Assembly: GCF_033807715.1 (NCBI RefSeq)
Contig: NC_084609.1
Span: 35,447,350 to 35,511,349, forward strand
DNA from: Cololabis saira
Taxonomy: Eukaryota; Chordata; Actinopteri; Beloniformes; Belonidae
Direction: 5' to 3'
Length of the DNA stretch: 64,000 nt
The notes below the pieces were generated by a model. It did not search any database. It was not told the origin of the DNA and was given only the letters and a program-made list of their open reading frames with translations. This document shows, in pieces, positions 23,463 to 64,000 of this stretch. A program made the position numbers and the translations under genes. The first letter of the stretch is position 1. Every line of letters starts with the position of its first letter.

Positions 23463-23832
23463 ACAGGACTATTTTAGAAAATTTGAATATTGTGATAAAG
23501 TTATTTATTTTATGTAATACAATTTATAAAAAAAAGAAAAAAAAAAAACGTCATACATTCTGGATTCATTACAAATCAACTGAAATATTTCAAGCTTTTT
23601 ATTATTTTAATATTGCTGATTATGGTTTACAGTTTCCCAGAATATTCAAATTTTTTGAGATAGGATATTTGAGTTTTCTTAAGCTGTAAGCCATGATCAG
23701 CAATATTAAAATAATAAAAGACTTGCAATATTTCAGTTGATTTTGAATGAATCCAGAATGTGTGACATTTTTGCATTACAGAAAATAAAGGACTTTATCA
23801 CAATATTCTAATTTTCTGAGACAGTTCTGTAT
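23463..23832. mobile_element. palindromic MITE, copy B
   Basis: Same family as 7102-7468, TA-flanked, with decayed left end (CAGGACTATTTTAG). Confidence 0.8.
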
Positions 23833-23862
23833 GTATAAAAACTTTGCCTTGTAGCGACCACC

Positions 23863-23881
23863 GCGGCCGCCAGGGGGCGCC
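23863..23881 (+). promoter_or_regulatory. CTCF-like motif, right member of a 19-bp direct repeat
   Basis: Identical 19 bp to 23136-23154. The 708 bp in between are transposon-derived. Confidence 0.5.
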
Positions 23882-24414
23882 ACGACACGAGTTCAGCCTC
23901 AATCGGCCCGTTTCGGGTAGAAAGCAGAAACGGAGACAGAAAGTGTTTAAAAATGAGAGGAACTAAAATTCTACTCTGTTTTGGCATCTGAAGAGTTTTC
24001 ACCACATTTACAAGTTTAGTCGGAATTAAATCACACTTTCTGAATTGATTATTTCTAAAAAAATTGGATTTATAAATGTTAAGTTTTCTCCCAAAAACGT
24101 GCAAATTTTAATGTGACAATATCTAAGTTGTTACTTTCCCTCCAATTAACAAGTTTATAAAATAAGAAAAGAACTGGAAGTGAGATTTTTCCTCAAAACT
24201 GATTATCTTTGGTTGCAAATCTACAGTTTTATAAAGATATTTTTTATTCAAAAGCTTGTTTTTTTCTCTCCTTTTTTTCATTTTTGGATTATCAAAAAAA
24301 ATTTAAAAATATAGTTTTCAGATCCTACTGACATTTATGATTTTTCTGTTTTGTTTTTGAAAGTGATAGCCTACATTCTGAGGCTTCTTTTGGAAATGTA
24401 TCTGAAAAAAAGAA

Positions 24415-24590
24415 AATCCAATCCAATCCACTTTATTTATATAGCACATAAAAAAAACAAGGTTACCAAAGTGCTGCACAATGAGTAAAGCAAGACATAA
24501 TAACATAGTAAAAACAAAAAAAAGAGTAAAATAAAGAGGAAAAACGTTGTGATTTTTAATTTTTCTTCTCAAATTTTTGAGTTTTTTTTT
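24415..24590 (-). mobile_element. retroposon 3' tail (minus)
   Basis: (ATCCA)n and then CTTTATTTATATAGCAC ... AAAGTGCTGCACAATGAGTA, a common teleost LINE/SINE tail. Confidence 0.5.
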
Positions 24591-24839
24591 GTTTTGCAAA
24601 ATTCAGAGATAATAAAGTCAGAAATGTAGATTTTATATTATTGCAAGTTTTCAAAAAGGAAGTTTTTTCATGAAAACTGCTTTTCTTGCAGCAGCAGCAG
24701 ATGATTTCCAGCGCTTGAACTTCATCTCCGCGGTTTTACCAGGAAACCCGGGAACTATCGATCAGCTGATCGCTGATCGCTGACGGATCGAAGCCGCTGT
24801 TGCTTTAAAAAGTTCTTGTTTTCCTGACTTTTCCTGACG

Positions 24840-25565
24840 CGAACACATGCTGGGAACATGTGTGTCTGTTCCCGAAATAACCAGAGGAAGAGGAGGAGGA
24901 GGAGGAGGAGGAGGTGCTGACCACCTACCGACCAGCAGGACCAGAACCAGAGCAGAACCGTCCAGAACCCGAGCAGACCAGACCTGGAGGACCGAGGAGG
25001 AACGGAACCGGACCAGAACCCGACTAGGGTCCAAAGCGGACCAAAGCGGACCAGAACCCGTCCAAAAACCGGTCAGGGACTGAAGCGCAAACCGTCCCGA
25101 GGACTCCTGGAGGACCGAAGCGGACCAGAACCAGTGCAGAACCGGTCCAGAACCCGTCCAGGGACCAAAGCGGACCAGAACCAGTGCAGAACCCGTGCAG
25201 GGTAGGGACCGGACCAGAACTCCCGCTGCAGGACCGAGGAAGAGCGCGTTGCGCGCAGAAAGTGAGAAAGTTTGTGGAAGTTTGAGCCTCTTCCTCCTCC
25301 TCCTCCTCCTCTTCCTCCCCCGGTCTAAGTGGAACCAGATGGAGGAACCTGGTTCTGGTTCTGGTTCTGGGTCCGAGGCGGACTAGACCCACTCCGAACC
25401 CCCCCTGGTCTCCCTGAACTTCAGAGGAGGAAGAAGAGGAGGAAGAGGAGCGGTGTTTGTCTTTGAAGCGCCTTTGAAGTCACGTGACCCCCCCCCCCCC
25501 CCCCCCCCCCCCCCCCATGGGGGAGCCGGGCCCCCCGTGACGTCACTGATGCTGCGGGTCCGAGG
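24840..25565 (+). promoter_or_regulatory. CpG/GC-rich presumed cped1 promoter region
   Basis: GC-rich stretch upstream of the first coding exon. It contains (GGA)n, degenerate tandem copies of GGACCAGAACC-like units (24940-25230) and an uninterrupted C-run (about 25490-25516). No TATA box identified. Promoter role is inferred from position and composition; a non-coding exon 1 probably lies here. Confidence 0.45.
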
Positions 25566-61935
<36,370 letters not shown>

Positions 61936-61939
61936 TGAT

Positions 61940-62700
61940 CAGCCCGTTCAAAAGTTATGGCAGAAAATAGGGACTATCAAATATCTACCAGTCAGAAGAA
62001 GGGGCGGGGCTAATTTGCACCAATTATGGTCAAGGACTCAAAACAAAGACACCACCCATAACTCTGTATGTCAAACCATTCCAAAGTTATGGCAGAAAAT
62101 AGGGACTATCAAATATCGATCAATCAGCTCCTAGTATCACTTCCTGTTTAACGTTGAAGTTTGACGCGGCAACACAGCCACGCCATTTCACGAAAACTCA
62201 CGATTTTGATAACTTTTCATCGTTAACGTCTTTTGTGTCTCCTGAGCGAGTTTTATGTTGAACGGACAATCCTGCTAGGAGGAGTTCGTTAAAGTACGAC
62301 ACGTGAAAATGGCATAAATTGCAATTAATTCAAAATGGCCGACTTCCTGTTCGGTTTCGGCCATGGCACCAAGAGACTTTTCTTTAAGTTGCGACATGAT
62401 ACAGGTGTGTACCGATTTTCGTGCATGTACGTCAAACCGTATTGTGGGGCTTGAGGCACAAAGTTTTCTAGGGGGCGCTGTTGAGCCATTAGGCCACGCC
62501 CATTAATGCAAACCATTAAATAACACATTTTTCACCTGGCTTGCGTGCAAAATTTGGTGACTTTTGGAGCACGTTTAGAGGGGCGAAAAGGCCCTTTATT
62601 TCGTCGGAAAAATAAAAATAAAAACGAGTAAAAAAATTCCTACTGATACAATAGGGCCTTCGCACTGTCAGTGCTCGGGCCCTAATTAGGTTTAAAATTT
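61940..62700 (-). repeat. interspersed repeat, minus copy (CTAGGGGGCGCTG family)
   Basis: Inverse of 32640-33190 over AAAATGGCCGACTTCCTGTT and GTGCATGTACGTCAAACCGT; ends AGTGCTCGGGCCCTAA. Begins ~20 nt into the intron after cped1 exon 61774. Confidence 0.75.
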
Positions 62701-63390
62701 TCAGTTTCCTAACAAATGAGTCTCCAAAAGTAAAGTTTGATAAATGTATTTTATTTAGTCCACAACAAAAATGTCATCAGCTTACAGAAAGAAACCTTCT
62801 GGTTCCCAAAAGTTCCTGAAAAACGACATAATCATCAAAGAATTGCATTTTCAAAATAGTTTCCATTTTCCGATCATTTCCACTCAAAAAGAAAGTTTCT
62901 GGCCCTAAAAAAAAATGTTTCAAATTCAAAAAGTGCTTTAAAATAAAATAGAATATGACATTTTTTTAGTTTCTGACAGTTTCCGAATCATAAAAGTCTC
63001 AAAAAAAGTTTCTCACCCTTAAAAACTTTTTTCAGTTCCCAAAAAGAAGCGTCCACTCCCTCACAATGTTGTTCCCAAAATAAAGTTCCCAGTTCCCAGA
63101 ACTAAGAGTTAGGTCCCTGAAAGAAAGCATGTTCAGTTCCCACAAACAGTTTCCATTTTCTGACCAAGTCTCCAAAAATAAAGTTACTGGCCCCAAAAAA
63201 TTCTTTTTCAGTTAAATTCAATAAACTTTATTTGTCCCCGACGGGAAATTAATTCCAGCAGAAGACGACAAATTAAACAAACAGACGACGTCAGGCGTAG
63301 ACGGAGCCTGAGGGGGAACTAAAAACATTAAAAACAGAGCAGAGCAACAGACTCGTTAAACCAAGAAAGGAGTTTTATGTCACTGAGTGC
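62700..63390. other. intron sequence with degenerate short repeats
   Basis: Loose repetition of AGTTTCC/GTTCCCAAAA phrases (62760-63190), then a retroposon-tail-like AATAAACTTTATTTGTCCCC at 63222. No exon seen. Confidence 0.45.
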
Positions 63391-63399
63391 ATTTAAATG

Positions 63400-63833
63400 G
63401 GAAGTTTAATTCCTCTTTAAATCAGAATTAAAGTTAAATACGCTTTAAAATGAGTAAAAATTACCATGTAAACACCTAATTCCGAATGAAAATGGCCATT
63501 CCGAATTAAACTTAATCACGAATTAAGTGGCTGGTTTATTCCGATTTTAAACCCGAATAGAATAATTCCGTGATCATGTATACACTCATTCCTCTTTAAA
63601 TTAATTCTGGTCTTTCTGCGCTGCTCGTTCCCTCGCCCGTCTGTCTCCATGACGCTTATATTCCGCGCTGGGCTTGTTTTCCAAACAAAGTTTCAAGATG
63701 GCAGGACGCAGTAAACGGTGGTCAAGAGCAGAGACCATTTATCTAATAAATAGCTTGGAGGACCTGGAAGTAATTAAAAGAACAGATGGCAGGAAACATA
63801 AAAATTGTGAGCTTTTCAAAGTTATAGCGGCTA
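63400..63833 (+). mobile_element. DNA transposon 5' part with Myb/SANT-like ORF start
   Basis: ATG at 63698 opens MAGRSKRWSRAETIYLINSL then EDLEVIKRTDGRKHKNCELF and KVIAAK. This resembles the Myb/SANT-like DNA-binding protein that accompanies PIF/Harbinger transposases (W-x-R-x-E-T...L). The frame runs into another element at about 63834, so it is broken. Upstream sequence (AATTCCGAATGAAAATGGCC) is typical transposon end sequence. Confidence 0.5.
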
Positions 63834-64000
63834 AGGCCCCGTTTACACGGAGCAAAAACGGTGGTGTTTTCATGCGTTTTGGCCGTTCGTTTACACGAAA
63901 ACGAACTCAAAGTCACCAAAAACCATCATTTCTGAAAACTCCGGCCAAAGTGGAGATTTTCAAAAACTCAGTTTTCACGTTTGCTTGTAAACGGAGGGAA
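63834..64000. mobile_element. MITE left end (GGCCCCGTTTACACGG), cut by window edge
   Basis: Starts GGCCCCGTTTACACGGAGCA; internal GTTTACACGAAAACGAA and TTGTAAACGGAGG. Right end not in the window. Confidence 0.6.

Overview
The window is 64 kb of a ray-finned (teleost) fish genome. It holds two ordinary vertebrate genes on the + strand in the order ing3 then cped1, matching the human 7q31 neighbourhood (TSPAN12 - ING3 - CPED1 - WNT16). Teleost-type Tc1, hAT, Harbinger-like and TTAA-flanked DNA transposons, L1/Rex-like/Penelope fragments and very long microsatellites fill almost everything else. There is no prokaryotic, viral or plasmid signal.

Layout. 1-7.6 kb: repeats, plus a CpG-rich island (about 3.27-4.25 kb) that by synteny may be the promoter of a divergent minus-strand neighbour (tspan12). 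7.6-20.75 kb: complete ing3, 12 coding exons, 416 codons, ING N-terminal domain and C-terminal PHD finger intact, with a short CpG-rich promoter carrying two CRE palindromes. 20.75-25.5 kb: intergenic, with a (GT)n tract, retroposon fragments and a pair of identical CTCF-like motifs. 25.57-61.92 kb: cped1, of which the signal-anchor exon and 11 downstream exons (rest of the middle region, cadherin-like region, PC-esterase GDS block) can be read. Exons for roughly the second to fifth tenths of the protein are not visible, and a 500-N assembly gap (31764-32263) lies where they should be. The last exon lies beyond the window.

Most unusual structure. One cped1 exon (39752-39920) sits in a loop of about 620 bp between two kilobase-scale arrays of the same 12-bp minisatellite in opposite orientation (37404-39709 and 40331-43298). 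In the pre-mRNA these could pair into a stem of more than 1 kb with the exon in the loop.

Other recurring themes are hAT-type elements that end only 31-36 nt upstream of exons (ing3 exon 7 and two cped1 exons), an L1 insertion whose apparent 14-bp target duplication overlaps the ing3 exon 2 splice donor, and a (TG)94 tract 28 nt upstream of a cped1 exon. Several transposon nests can be ordered in time because their target-site duplications are still visible.

Limits. Protein identities and intron phases were worked out by hand from the sequence and from memory of the human orthologues. Transposon family names are by terminal repeats, duplications and short protein motifs, not by database search.
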